DNA of 64,000 nucleotides from Sphingomonas sp. (GCF_019749955.1 NZ_JAIEPC010000009.1:62001-126000), one strand, 5' to 3'; positions 1 through 10,076 are shown, numbered from the stretch's first letter. Numbers and translations: made by a program. Notes: a model not told the origin generated them from the sequence alone.

Positions 1-69
1 TGACGCGCCCGTGAACGCGCCGGCAAAGCTAATGACCGACGAGCCGCCAAGATAGGAGCCTTTACCCAT
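1..69 (-). CDS. Partial small ORF following mod (runs off window)
   Basis: An ATG at 69 directly abuts the TAG stop of the methyltransferase gene (stop 72-70), and the frame stays open for 23 codons to the window edge. The visible N-terminus begins MGKGSYLGGS, a Gly/Ser-rich start. The zero-base spacing to mod suggests it is the fifth gene of the restriction-modification operon. Too little is visible to name a function. It could also be a short spurious reading frame. Confidence 0.5.
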   Translation of the reverse strand, partial: MGKGSYLGGSSVISFAGAFTGAS

Positions 70-2997
70 CTAAACCCCAAACACTTTCATCACCTCATCG
101 CCGAAGTGATTGATGACCTTCACCGCGATTTTTCCGCCCGCCGGCCGGTCGAATGGCCTTGATGTGTCCGCATACAGCGTCGCCCAGGCGTCCTCGTCGA
201 TCTCGGCCTGCAGCGCGGTCTTGAGGCTTTTGTAAGGGTCGTTCGCCCCCAGGAAATAGGCGTGCCGGACGAAGAAGCTCTCTTCGTTGTAATCGGTGTC
301 GATGAACCAGGCGGCGATGCCCTTCGTGTCGCTGGAGCGGATGTCGCCGGTGTTGGGATCGAACACATCGACGCCGTTCACCTTGACGCGGATCGTCGTG
401 CCGCCGTCGTCGATGACGTCGACGTCGGGCTCGCCAAAGACGACGAACATGTTGCCGCGGCCGGTGTTCTTGAGTTCCTCTGACATATGCATGTCGGGGT
501 TGATCCGCGCCTTCAGGATGGTGAGGCTGCCGAGCTTGTCGAGCTCGGATGAATGGGCGTCGAAGTTGAAGGCGCAGGCGATCAGCACGTCGAAGCGGTT
601 GTCCACCGCCTCGCGCGCGGCAGCGACCAGGTCCTGCCGACCTACGGTGCCGTATTCAGGACCAATCAGGATTGCGGCGCGGCGCTCGGGTCCATCCTCG
701 CCCTCGATGAACGTCGCGGCGGCGCCGATGAAATTGCCAGGCCAGGGCGCGATGCTCTCGAAGGTGATGCGGTCGCCTTTAGCCTGCTGCTTGACGCCCT
801 CTGCCTTGAGATATTCGATGACGATCCCGGCGAAGTCGGTGCCGGCGAGATCAGCGTCGGAGGCAGAGCGGTTGCCGTCGGCAGCGTCGATCGTTTCGAT
901 CAATTCCTGCTCGCTTGCCGGAAGGACGCGGTGCGGCGACAGGCTTTCGACCGTGAACGGCCCGGCGACGCGGACGCGAGCGGGATCGGTGTAGGGCTTA
1001 TCGTAAAGGTACTCGACATCTGCGCGAGCGACGATGCTGGCGTCGATCTCACGCTGCCGAGCGATGCGCGCTTCCCACCATTTTGTATGCGGCTCGGTGG
1101 CGCTGGGCGGGGCGGTGGCTGACAGCTGTCGCGGAATCTGCCATTCATCCCAGTCTGCGCTGGCCGCGGCGTTGAGCTCGGCGCGCAGCGGTTCCAGCAT
1201 CGCCTGCCACTTCTCCCAGATGTCGTCGATCAGCGGGTTGTTGGCGATCGATTTGAGCGTGATGTGCGGCACCCGCTCATAGACGAAGCCTTGCCGGATA
1301 TCGTCGTGGGTCGGCGTTTCGGGCGGCACCCTTTGGGTGAGCACGGCTTCCTTAGTGCGACCCTCGCGGCTGTCGGCGAGCAGATACCAAGGATAGCGCG
1401 CCGCCATCAACCGCGTGCGGGCGAGCGCTAGCGCAACGCGGCTGGTGTCTATCGTGATCCAGCGTCGGCCCCATTGCTCGGCAACGATAGCAGTAGTTCC
1501 CGAGCCGCATGTCGGGTCGAGCACGAGATCGCCGGGATCTGTGACCATTTGAATGCAACGCTCGATGGCCTTCGAACTTGTTTGAACTACATACACCCGT
1601 TCGACCGCGAACGTGCTTTCCATTGTGTCGAGCCAGATCGGGGTAAGCGGAGTATAGGAGCTCTCATCGAGATATTTTTTGAAAGTAAGCGTTTTACCCG
1701 CCAAATAAAGCCGGCCAGAAATACCTACTCTAGGCATCGATTGAAGAGATACTTTCCAGTGGTTTCCTTTGCTTGGCCTACAAATTATTCCGTTGAAAGA
1801 GAACGCCTGATCCTCTTTTGACGCCCCATCAGACATCATTGGGGACATTTGAAACCGGCGACCGTCAGGGAAATCAACCTCTCCTCGAAGTTCTTTTTTT
1901 GAAATTCCGCGACAGACGCCGTCAGGCAATTCAATATTTCCAAAACCGGAATCAACTGCCGCATCGCTTCGATTGGTCAAAAGTCGGCGAAATTTACCAA
2001 CCTTCTTATACTTACAATACCAAAGAATATTATCCGTAATTCCGGAAATGAAGTCTCCGGACATCGAACCCGTCTTCTTAAACACAATATTCGCGACGAA
2101 ATTATCGGTGCCGAAAACTTCATCCGTTACTGTCCGAACTCTATGCACATTTTCGTCGCCGATCTGCACGAAGATCGATCCACTCTCGGTCAGCAGGTCG
2201 CGCATGACGGTCAGGCGATCGCGCAGATAGGTCAGGTAGCTATGAATGCCGTCCTTCCAGGTGTCGCGGAACGCCTTCACCTGCTCGGGCTCTCGGCTGA
2301 TGTCGGCCTGCTTGCCGTCCTTCACGTCGCGCGATTGGGTGCTGACCTGCCAGTTCGAGTTGAACTTGATGCCATAGGGCGGGTCGAAATAAATGCACTG
2401 AACCTTGCCCTTCAGGCTCTCGCGCTCGGACAGGCTGGCCATCACCTGTAGGCTGTCGCCCAGGATCATGCGGTTCGACCAATGCTGATCGTGCTGGTAG
2501 AATTCGGCGCGCTGATCGGGCTCGATGCCATTGAAATCTGCGAACAGGTCGGGCGCGTCGGTGGTCGCCTCGCGCCGCTCGGCTGTGCGGCGTTTCAGGT
2601 CGTCGATGATCGCCTTGGGGTGGATCTTCTCCTGAATGTAAAGCGGCGGCACGTTGACGACGAGATCGGACCAGTCCTGTCGATCCTTGCCGCGCCAGAC
2701 GAGCTGCGCGTCGGACAGGGTGAGTGTGCCGGTCTCGGCAAGCTCGGTGGCCTGGGCATCGGTGATCGTGATCCGTGCCCCGTTCCAGATGATCTCGGGC
2801 ACGCTCGGCTCCTCCTCGGTGCGGGTAGTGCCCGGCGCGAGCGGCCGGGCGCGGGGATAATGTTTGGGGGGTAGCGGGGCTGAATCTTCCTCCCGCCGGA
2901 AAAAGCTTTCCATCTCCGCCGTCGGGATATTGCGGCGCGTGGCGGCATCATGCTTCAGCGCATCGACCGATTTGGGGGTGCCGGGCTTGCGGGCCAT
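70..2997 (-). CDS. mod: Type III restriction-modification DNA methyltransferase (Mod)
   Basis: N6-adenine DNA methyltransferase of the beta class, the modification and recognition subunit of a type III system. Motif IV DPPY is at residues 205-208 and the AdoMet-binding motif DPTCGSGTT at 494-502, the order expected for beta-class enzymes, which puts the target recognition domain between them (about 285-470). That middle part is clearly AT-richer than the flanks. At 975 residues it is longer than classical Mod proteins (about 650); the extra C-terminal third is unassigned. The ATG at 2997 shares one base with the preceding stop (TGATG), indicating translational coupling. It is the fourth gene of the res-first operon. 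Confidence 0.93.
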   Translation of the reverse strand: MARKPGTPKSVDALKHDAATRRNIPTAEMESFFRREEDSAPLPPKHYPRARPLAPGTTRTEEEPSVPEIIWNGARITITDAQATELAETGTLTLSDAQLVWRGKDRQDWSDLVVNVPPLYIQEKIHPKAIIDDLKRRTAERREATTDAPDLFADFNGIEPDQRAEFYQHDQHWSNRMILGDSLQVMASLSERESLKGKVQCIYFDPPYGIKFNSNWQVSTQSRDVKDGKQADISREPEQVKAFRDTWKDGIHSYLTYLRDRLTVMRDLLTESGSIFVQIGDENVHRVRTVTDEVFGTDNFVANIVFKKTGSMSGDFISGITDNILWYCKYKKVGKFRRLLTNRSDAAVDSGFGNIELPDGVCRGISKKELRGEVDFPDGRRFQMSPMMSDGASKEDQAFSFNGIICRPSKGNHWKVSLQSMPRVGISGRLYLAGKTLTFKKYLDESSYTPLTPIWLDTMESTFAVERVYVVQTSSKAIERCIQMVTDPGDLVLDPTCGSGTTAIVAEQWGRRWITIDTSRVALALARTRLMAARYPWYLLADSREGRTKEAVLTQRVPPETPTHDDIRQGFVYERVPHITLKSIANNPLIDDIWEKWQAMLEPLRAELNAAASADWDEWQIPRQLSATAPPSATEPHTKWWEARIARQREIDASIVARADVEYLYDKPYTDPARVRVAGPFTVESLSPHRVLPASEQELIETIDAADGNRSASDADLAGTDFAGIVIEYLKAEGVKQQAKGDRITFESIAPWPGNFIGAAATFIEGEDGPERRAAILIGPEYGTVGRQDLVAAAREAVDNRFDVLIACAFNFDAHSSELDKLGSLTILKARINPDMHMSEELKNTGRGNMFVVFGEPDVDVIDDGGTTIRVKVNGVDVFDPNTGDIRSSDTKGIAAWFIDTDYNEESFFVRHAYFLGANDPYKSLKTALQAEIDEDAWATLYADTSRPFDRPAGGKIAVKVINHFGDEVMKVFGV

Positions 2998-3857
2998 CAG
3001 TCGACATCCCCATCGACATGTCCCGCCGCGGCAGGCGGCGGCAGTCGGGCCGGTTGGGCTGCGTCGATGCGGAGGCTCGCATCGAACTGGTGCATCAGCT
3101 GAACCACCTGAACCGGACCCATTTCCTGCTGCATTCGCCAGAGCTTCTGAACGAGGTCGATCCGCTTTTCGAGGTTCTCCAGCTTCTTGCCCTCGACTTC
3201 CTGCGCCACCTTCTCGGCCTCTTGCAGGACGAGCTGGATTTCGGCTTCGAGCTTCAAGTTTTCCAGTCCCTTTTCGCGTAGGCGCTCGCGGACATTCTCA
3301 AGAAACCTCGCTGTCATGTCCTTGGCCGTGTCGCCGACCGACGCGCCGGTGCGAATGTCGATCACCATTTTCACCAAGTCACTGAGCGCCGACATGATCT
3401 GGGTGCGCAGGGCGTTGCTCTGCTGCACGATTGCCGGATCGGCATGGTAGCGCATCGGATCGGTCACCGTGATTTCGCGCTGCCCTGCGGCGATCTGCTT
3501 CTGCACCATCAGGAACGTGTCGATGATCAGGTCTGCCGCGCGCAGCGCCTGAGGGGTGTTGATGAAGGTGACCACGCGGGCAACCCCGCGCTCGGTAAAC
3601 ACCCAAGGCTCATACCTGCGCCCGCCATGCTGCAATCTTGAGGTCGGATCCTGCGACCTCAAGTTGTCGAACTCGGCCCTGGTGAGCTGGAACCGATGGC
3701 GATCATCGAGCAGGTCGGCGTTTTTCTTCACCCGTTCGTTGAACCGTTTCGTGTCCATGCTCAATGCGGCCGCGAGATCGGCATCGACGATCACGGATAT
3801 GCCGCGAAAGTGCCGAATCTTGCCAACGTCATCGTTGGCGGCCACAGGGACACTCAT
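2997..3857 (-). CDS. ORF6N (KilA-type) domain protein in R-M operon
   Basis: A 286-residue protein with an N-terminal ORF6N-like domain (about residues 15-115). The family pattern is visible: a predicted start region SVIVDADLAAAL, then RHRFQLTRAEF, then GGRRYEPWVFTERGV. ORF6N/KilA-N proteins are common in phages and mobile islands and are thought to bind DNA. Residues about 190-250 are rich in Glu/Lys/Leu and probably form a coiled coil. The start at 3857 is chosen because it overlaps the upstream stop as ATGA and has a GGAGGT Shine-Dalgarno six bases upstream; an ATG five codons earlier lacks this. Its role in the restriction system is unknown; regulation or DNA-end recognition is only inferred. 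Confidence 0.85.
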   Translation of the reverse strand: MSVPVAANDDVGKIRHFRGISVIVDADLAAALSMDTKRFNERVKKNADLLDDRHRFQLTRAEFDNLRSQDPTSRLQHGGRRYEPWVFTERGVARVVTFINTPQALRAADLIIDTFLMVQKQIAAGQREITVTDPMRYHADPAIVQQSNALRTQIMSALSDLVKMVIDIRTGASVGDTAKDMTARFLENVRERLREKGLENLKLEAEIQLVLQEAEKVAQEVEGKKLENLEKRIDLVQKLWRMQQEMGPVQVVQLMHQFDASLRIDAAQPARLPPPAAAGHVDGDVD

Positions 3858-4780
3858 GGCTCGACCTCCCATTTTGAGGTCGCAGATTGCGACCTCAAGC
3901 GCGCGAATGCCGCCTGATAGGCTTTGGTCTGCTGGTCGAGCCAGTCCGCCATACGGTCCCAGTTCGCCACATCGTGAGGATCAGTGTCGAACCGCGATCC
4001 CAACGCAATTTCCAGCTTTGCATTCAGTTCGGAAACCAGTGTGTCGAAATGCGGCCTCACCGCGACTTCGAGCTCCTCATCCGACCCACCGCGCGGCGGG
4101 CGGACGAACACACCGACCCCGTTGCGGGACAGATATTGCACGAGCAAAAGATCGGTGCCGGGCAATGCCGCCCAGCGCGAGCTGGCTGCTCCGGGCGTCC
4201 CCTGGTCGGGATAACGTGTGCAGAAATGGGTCCAGAACGCCAAGCGATGCTTGCCGAGTTCCGAGCGATCGCCTTCGGTCGCGCGCTTCTTCTCCGATAC
4301 CTGCCGATCCCAGTTGTTCGGCCGCTCAATCACCTCGAACAGCGGGGCGAAGGGAGAATCCGCAATCCGAACGACGCGGATGCGGACCGCGAAGAACGCA
4401 AAAGGATCGACCGTATGCTCGTTCAGCCAGCGGATTGCCGACAGATGCTCGTCGCGGAATGATGGCGCGACCCAGATCATCGTCTGCGCTTCAAGCCCGG
4501 CGAGATAGGTCATGATCTGGCCGAGATGCGTGTGGTCCGATCCTTCCAGCTGATTTTCGATCAGCACCACGCTGTCATCGGCAGCGTTTCGAGCTAAAAT
4601 GTCGGCGCTAAAGGTGCCGACCCGCATTTCGGTACCAGTCAGCTCAAGCGGCATGCCGATGACGTCGGCCAGTCGGTCGAGGTTGGCTGCCAGCCAAGGC
4701 GTGAACCGATGAGCTTCATGCGTCCACGCATCACGAAGCGCAACGTCGGTTAAGGTGGCGAACAAAGGTTCGTCGCTCAT
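3854..4780 (-). CDS. DUF4268-type protein with PD-(D/E)XK-like core
   Basis: A 308-residue protein. Residues 56-90 look like a nuclease-fold core: FSADIL (Asp60) followed by a strand ending in IENQ (Glu75, Gln77), a D...ExQ variant of the PD-(D/E)XK motif, then a His/Gly-rich stretch (SDHTHLGQ). The C-terminal part resembles DUF4268. This combination recurs in uncharacterised defence-associated proteins. It overlaps the res stop by four bases (ATGA at 4780-4777) and overlaps the next gene in the same way. Whether it cleaves DNA is not shown; Gln in place of the catalytic Lys is seen in some active and some inactive members of the superfamily. Confidence 0.75.
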   Translation of the reverse strand: MSDEPLFATLTDVALRDAWTHEAHRFTPWLAANLDRLADVIGMPLELTGTEMRVGTFSADILARNAADDSVVLIENQLEGSDHTHLGQIMTYLAGLEAQTMIWVAPSFRDEHLSAIRWLNEHTVDPFAFFAVRIRVVRIADSPFAPLFEVIERPNNWDRQVSEKKRATEGDRSELGKHRLAFWTHFCTRYPDQGTPGAASSRWAALPGTDLLLVQYLSRNGVGVFVRPPRGGSDEELEVAVRPHFDTLVSELNAKLEIALGSRFDTDPHDVANWDRMADWLDQQTKAYQAAFARLRSQSATSKWEVEP

Positions 4781-7700
4781 TTGCCAACCCCGTTGATCAG
4801 CTTTTGGACCAGCAGCTTGAATTCATCGTCGGTCGTATAGGGATCGGTGAACTCAGCAAACGCCCAACGCCCATATCCACCAAGCGCGTTGACACCAGGC
4901 ACCCACATCTCGCGCGTCGTCAGCGCCTTGGCCTTGTCGCTTTCGTCGCGTTGGCCCTTCATCTCCAGCACGAGGTGCAATGGCCCCGCGCCGGTGTCGA
5001 GACGCACGAGGAAGTCGGGCACATAACGCCTCATTACGCCCCCATCGAGATAGGGGATTTCGAAACCGAGCGCTTGGTTCTTGGCATAGGCAAGCACGCG
5101 AGGATGCCCCTCGAACGCTTGAGCGAGCGCCACCTCCCAGCTCGAATCCTTGACGACGTGGCTGATCTGCGAGCGTGGCGGCTGCGCGCCAGTCTTCCAG
5201 CATTCCTTGGTCGTGATGAAATTGACGTGCCGTGTCGATCCGCTCGGGTTGTAGGGATCGAGCACCGCGACGACATGGCCGCCGCCGCCGCGCGTGCACG
5301 CGATGTCGATCTTCTCGGCCGCGCGGGCGAGCTGCTCCTGATAGAGGATCGCGCCGATCGGCACGCCCTTCGTGACGAGATACCCCTCGTCGATCCAGCG
5401 GCGGGCGAGCCGCTGGATCTGCGGGAAAAGATGCTGCTTGGGAAATCCGTCCTCGTCGCGGAAATGCGTGTAGAGCAAATGCTTGGCAAGGTTGAAGCTG
5501 ATCTCCGACGGGCGCAGCTGCGCCAGCACATCGGGCGTGATGATGACACCGGCGCCGACGATGCCTTCCATCGTCACCGAGGTCGGGCCAATGTCCTCAG
5601 GCGTGATGACGAGGCGGCTGTCTTCGTCGAACTGCGCCTCCAGCCGCTCTGACGGCAGCTCGCGGCGATAGCCGCTGACGCGCGGGAAACGGATTTCAAG
5701 TTCGGCGCGCTCAGCGATCGCATGGACGCGGGTGACCGGCTTGGGCGGCTTGGGATCGACCTTCTGGGGCGAGCGCGCAAAGTCGAACGGGATGCCCATG
5801 ATATCGGCATATTCAACGTCGAACAGCCCGTCCTTGTTGAGCTCGTAGGACTGACGACGAAGGCCGCGGCCGACGACCTGTTCGCATAGCAATTGCGTGC
5901 CGAAGGCGCGGACTCCGAGGATATGGGTGACAGTGTTGGTGTCCCACCCCTCGGTCAGCATCGAGACCGACACGACGCAGCGGATCTGTTCGCCGAGCCG
6001 ACCTTCGCGCCCAACGGTGTTCATGACCTCGCGCAGCAGGTCGCTTTCATTGACCTCGCCCTTGACCGCGGCGGCGCCCTCGCGCGCAGCGAGTTCGCGC
6101 TTGAACTGCTCGATCTCGGCCGACGCGGCCTCCTTGAAGCCCTTGTCGAGCGCCTCGCCCGCTTCGAGCTGGCGGGAATCGATCAGGAGCGTGCGCGGGC
6201 GGGGAAGCCGGCCGCCATGCTCGTCATAGTTGCGGAAGAGCTCGAGGTGGCCTGCGTGGAAGGCAGCACGCTCGCCCGCCTCGGCATCGCCACGCTCGAA
6301 GCCGGCGATCCACTCGAACACCAGCTTAGATATGGCGGTGTTCTGACAGACGACGATAAACACCGGCGGGACGCCGATCCCGGCCTTCCGCCAGCGCTCG
6401 AATTCGCCAGCGTAATGGCTGTAGAGCGAATTGAGCGCGGTGAGCAGCAGCGGGTTGAGGTCGAACGGACTGAGCTTGTTGGCGCCCGCCGCGGATTTCG
6501 GCATCGACTTGCCGATGTGTTTCCACAGGTCGCGGTAGACCACCGTGTCGGTCTGCACGAGATTGTCGGTCACCGGCACGCGCGGCAGCTTGACGATTCC
6601 GCTCTCGATCGCGTCCATCAGGCTGAAGTCGGACACCACCCAAGGAAACAGCGTCCCCTCGTTATAGCCGGAGCCGCGCAGGAAGAACGGCGTCGCCGAC
6701 AGATCGTAGACGGCGCGCACGCCGCCGCTGCGCTTGCCCTTTTTGAGCTGCCGGTCGAGCGCCTCGATGCCGTTGATCCACAGACGCGCGGCTTCCTCGT
6801 TCTGTTCGGCTTCCTTCTTGTCGTCGCCGGTCAGGGCGTCCTCGGCGTCGCCGCCGACTTTGTGACGATAACAATGGTGCGCCTCGTCATTGATGACGTT
6901 GACGCGGTCGAACCGGAGGAGCTTGTCGCACGCGCGCTCCAGCATCGCGGCGTCGGTCTCGATGGTCCTGACGGGCTCTGGATCGTTGCCCTGCAGGAAG
7001 CTGCGCGCCGCCTTCGGCATCGACAGCGTCTCGCGATGCTGAAACGCATGGTAATTGGTGATGACGATCTCGGCCCGTTTGATCTCCAGCAGCATTTCCG
7101 GCGGCACGATCTCGCGGGTATCGTAATAATTGCCCGGCTCGCTAGGGAGGAGGACGCGCAGCCGGTCCTTGATGGTGATGCCCGGCGCCACGATCAGAAA
7201 GGCGCGTGAGAAATCCTTCGATTCCTTGCGCGCGGCGTTAATCGCCTGCCAGGCGATCAGCATCGCCATGACGGTCGTCTTGCCGCTGCCGGTCGCCATC
7301 TTCATCGCCAGCCGGAACAGCGCCGGATTGGCTTCCTCATTGTCCTTGGCGATCTGGTCGAGCAGACCACGCGTCGCTGCGCGACGCGGCGCGACCTCCG
7401 TCAGCCAGATCATCGTCTCGACCGCTTCGATCTGGCAGAAAAATGGGTGAGGTCCCGCCCATTGCTCTCCTGGCCGGCGCCAATGTTCGAGCAAACGCTG
7501 CGTGGCGGGCGTCACGCCCCAATCGCCCGGGTTGGGGATCGCGCGCCACGCATCGACATAGCCGCGGATCTCGTTGATCTTCGCGTTCTCGGTGTAGGTC
7601 TCAAGATCAAGCGACGCCTGCGCGGCAGCAGCCTTCTTCCGCGAGGCCGGCACTGGCACGATGAACTTCGACGGACGCCGTCCCGAGATCGGCTCGCCCT

Positions 7701-7800
7701 CGATCGGCTGGCCGGTATCATCGAGCGGGTGATAAAGCGCCGGCGGCTCGTAAGGCGAGTTCAGAATCGGACGTTCGTAGAAACTGTTAGTCACCGACAC
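4777..7800 (-). CDS. res: Type III restriction enzyme Res (DEAD/DEAH helicase-nuclease)
   Basis: A 1007-residue ATP-dependent translocase/endonuclease subunit that would cleave DNA together with Mod. Walker A ATGSGKTT is at 169-176 and DEAH at 305-308. A SAT motif (DLSATPF) and an SF2 motif VI (QVVGRGLRR) follow. The C-terminal nuclease signature is PDF at 928-930 followed by EMK at 946-948. Length and layout match the BPTD_3080-like branch of type III Res proteins. The start is GTG at 7800 with a GGGGG Shine-Dalgarno just upstream. It is the first gene of the operon, the reverse of the usual mod-res order. Confidence 0.93.
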   Translation of the reverse strand: MSVTNSFYERPILNSPYEPPALYHPLDDTGQPIEGEPISGRRPSKFIVPVPASRKKAAAAQASLDLETYTENAKINEIRGYVDAWRAIPNPGDWGVTPATQRLLEHWRRPGEQWAGPHPFFCQIEAVETMIWLTEVAPRRAATRGLLDQIAKDNEEANPALFRLAMKMATGSGKTTVMAMLIAWQAINAARKESKDFSRAFLIVAPGITIKDRLRVLLPSEPGNYYDTREIVPPEMLLEIKRAEIVITNYHAFQHRETLSMPKAARSFLQGNDPEPVRTIETDAAMLERACDKLLRFDRVNVINDEAHHCYRHKVGGDAEDALTGDDKKEAEQNEEAARLWINGIEALDRQLKKGKRSGGVRAVYDLSATPFFLRGSGYNEGTLFPWVVSDFSLMDAIESGIVKLPRVPVTDNLVQTDTVVYRDLWKHIGKSMPKSAAGANKLSPFDLNPLLLTALNSLYSHYAGEFERWRKAGIGVPPVFIVVCQNTAISKLVFEWIAGFERGDAEAGERAAFHAGHLELFRNYDEHGGRLPRPRTLLIDSRQLEAGEALDKGFKEAASAEIEQFKRELAAREGAAAVKGEVNESDLLREVMNTVGREGRLGEQIRCVVSVSMLTEGWDTNTVTHILGVRAFGTQLLCEQVVGRGLRRQSYELNKDGLFDVEYADIMGIPFDFARSPQKVDPKPPKPVTRVHAIAERAELEIRFPRVSGYRRELPSERLEAQFDEDSRLVITPEDIGPTSVTMEGIVGAGVIITPDVLAQLRPSEISFNLAKHLLYTHFRDEDGFPKQHLFPQIQRLARRWIDEGYLVTKGVPIGAILYQEQLARAAEKIDIACTRGGGGHVVAVLDPYNPSGSTRHVNFITTKECWKTGAQPPRSQISHVVKDSSWEVALAQAFEGHPRVLAYAKNQALGFEIPYLDGGVMRRYVPDFLVRLDTGAGPLHLVLEMKGQRDESDKAKALTTREMWVPGVNALGGYGRWAFAEFTDPYTTDDEFKLLVQKLINGVGK

Positions 7801-7920
7801 CTACCCCCTGACACCCTTATTGTTCGACCAGGCGTTGGTTTGTCAAAGCGGAATGGATCGCCCAAGTAGCGATTTGACAATACTTGACCGTAACGCTGCT
7901 GTCCGCCACGCTGATTGATC

Positions 7921-9930
7921 TCAGGCCTTCTTCCGCGACACGCAGCCGTTGGCCGATCCGGTCCTCGACCGCTCCGCCAATGGCAGCAGCTGCAGAGGGG
8001 CTGGATGAAGGTGCGACGTGACGTCGGGCATGACCTCGATCATCAACTTCAGTCGCTTGGCGAGGATCACCTCACCGCCCTTCTGATACCAAGCCTTGCT
8101 ATACTTTCGCGGCCCCATGCCCTCGCGAGCGTGCCCCATGATATCATCGACCTGAAGCTGTTTGGCGTCGCTGTCCTCGAGCGCGCTGCCGCCCGCAGTG
8201 CGCATAGAGTGCAGATCGGCGCGCTTGCCCTTTCGCGTGCGCAGCAACGGCTCGATCTCGTCGACATAGGCGAGAAGATAGCGTCCAGCGCAGGCGTAGA
8301 AGCGGTTCCCGCCCTGCTTCGTGTGTTCGTCTTGATAGAGTTCAGGGAACACCATCACGTGTCCATCGGCGGCGATACGTTCAACATACCTCTGCAAGCC
8401 GAGGCGCAACAACTCGGAATGAAGGGGTATCATACGCATCCTTGAAGACCGTTTCAGGCCACCCGGCGTCTCGCCGTCCTTGCTGCGGGTCATGTTTGCG
8501 CGGATGATGACGTAGGGGACCTTAACGTCAAAAACGAAGTCCGCACATTCCAGCCCGCACGCTTCCTCGCGCGCAACAAATGTAAATGCCATGATCAGCG
8601 GTGCCCAATAGGCTGCATCCTGCCAGACCGTGCCACCGCCTAGCAGCGCCGCCTTGAACCGCTTCATACAACCGCCGCCACCGGTATAGATCGGCGAGGA
8701 GAAGGCAGCGCGCAGGTTCTCCTCGGTCCACGGCATACGGTCGGGGTCATTGATATCTTCCCTCACGCCGGCGCTATGCTCATTGAAATTCATGATGGGT
8801 GCGCCTCCGAGCTTTGGCTTCCAGGCGACCTTGGCAAGCTGACCCGCCACCCGCGACATCGTGGTCAAGTCGCGATTGAGGGTGCGCGGCGACCGCTTCT
8901 CGGTGCCTTTAGCTGGTGGCGTTTCGGCCAGCACCTCGGAAAATGGACGGCTCATCGCACCTGCTTTAGGCGTGCCCCACTTGAACGTCTTGGGCAGGTG
9001 AGCAAGCGTCTGGGCGTATAGCTCGGCGTCTGCCGGCCGATAGTCGCACAGCCGTTTGTCGCCCGCGATCCAGGCGAATGCCCGCATCGCCGTGCGACGC
9101 TGCGCCATATCCTCATTCCAATCGCCGGACCGCTGGATCGCAGCGATCGTCGGCTCGATGATCTCGCTGAAACGCCGCGTGTCGATCGTGAGATAAGGGC
9201 AGTCAGCCACGTCGGCGGTTGATGTCGGTGGACTAGGACTGGAGGCTGAAGTCGGCGCGACGCGCATCGCCACGACCGCGTCATCATCAAGCAGACGGGA
9301 CAGCGGGTCGCCTGCGGACGTCGCCAAAGGATGGCCGATCAGCAGCGCTCTGGCTTGAGCTTCTGCCTTGGCAAGCAAGATCTGAACGCGAGCATCGCGG
9401 ATCGTTCCGCCGTTGAACGGCGCGTTGATCGCCGTGAGCGCCTTTTCAGCCTCCGTTTCTGCGGTCGCCTGCGGCGCGACGACCTTGAGCATCAGCACGA
9501 CGGCGCGACGGTCTTCGTCGGAAAAGCCATTGGTATGGGCGTGCAGCAAATCTGCCGGAACGCAAGTTGCGTCAGGCTCGAGGCGGGCAGCGATACGATA
9601 TGCGGCTTCGAATACCCGGGGGGTCCGCTCGTCCACGTCGCCACCGTCGAACCGTGCGGCGGTCGCCAAACCCAGCTCTTGATCAAGGCCGCGCCGGAAC
9701 ACCGCGACTGCTTCGCTGGCGGTCAGATACCCGCGGCTCGCCTGGACGCTCGTGATCATTGTCGTCGCCTCCCATCTTACCGACAGCCGGGCGGCGAGGC
9801 GGCGGGCCTCGACGGGATCGGCTGTTCCCAAAGGGACGATTATAGGACGGCTGACCAAATTTCGCACGTAGACGCGGCGGCGGTAGTGATACCGCGCGCC
9901 ACGCCTGCACAAATAGCTTGTCTTCGCCAC
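7921..9930 (-). CDS. Tyrosine recombinase (island integrase)
   Basis: A 669-residue site-specific integrase. The N-terminus (SYLCRRGARYHYRRRV) resembles the DUF6538-type arm-binding region of alphaproteobacterial integrases. The C-terminal catalytic domain shows an Arg in FVAREEACGLE, the HSMR box (H-x-x-R) and the GHARE...RKYSK segment with the probable nucleophilic Tyr. The GTG at 9930 is preferred over an ATG 66 bases upstream because the family-like sequence begins there. The gene starts about 146 bases from the 3' end of tRNA-Gly and points away from it, the usual position of an integrase that uses a tRNA 3' end as attB. Confidence 0.88.
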   Translation of the reverse strand: MAKTSYLCRRGARYHYRRRVYVRNLVSRPIIVPLGTADPVEARRLAARLSVRWEATTMITSVQASRGYLTASEAVAVFRRGLDQELGLATAARFDGGDVDERTPRVFEAAYRIAARLEPDATCVPADLLHAHTNGFSDEDRRAVVLMLKVVAPQATAETEAEKALTAINAPFNGGTIRDARVQILLAKAEAQARALLIGHPLATSAGDPLSRLLDDDAVVAMRVAPTSASSPSPPTSTADVADCPYLTIDTRRFSEIIEPTIAAIQRSGDWNEDMAQRRTAMRAFAWIAGDKRLCDYRPADAELYAQTLAHLPKTFKWGTPKAGAMSRPFSEVLAETPPAKGTEKRSPRTLNRDLTTMSRVAGQLAKVAWKPKLGGAPIMNFNEHSAGVREDINDPDRMPWTEENLRAAFSSPIYTGGGGCMKRFKAALLGGGTVWQDAAYWAPLIMAFTFVAREEACGLECADFVFDVKVPYVIIRANMTRSKDGETPGGLKRSSRMRMIPLHSELLRLGLQRYVERIAADGHVMVFPELYQDEHTKQGGNRFYACAGRYLLAYVDEIEPLLRTRKGKRADLHSMRTAGGSALEDSDAKQLQVDDIMGHAREGMGPRKYSKAWYQKGGEVILAKRLKLMIEVMPDVTSHLHPAPLQLLPLAERSRTGSANGCVSRKKA

Positions 9931-10076
9931 GCTCGATCCCCGGCGTCGCGCCCGGGCGAGCTGGTGATGCGAGGGGACGTGCGGCGGCTGGTGCACTGCT
10001 TGGTGCTACAGCCGTGTGCCTCGCGGGCTCGACCGGACGCGCGCGATGGCGGAAAAATGTGGGTTCAGCGCAAATG

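Noticed and set aside
1..10076. Second attachment site (repeat of the tRNA-Gly 3' end) inside the window
   Set aside because: No second copy of the T-arm/TCCA region was found; the distal island end must be outside.
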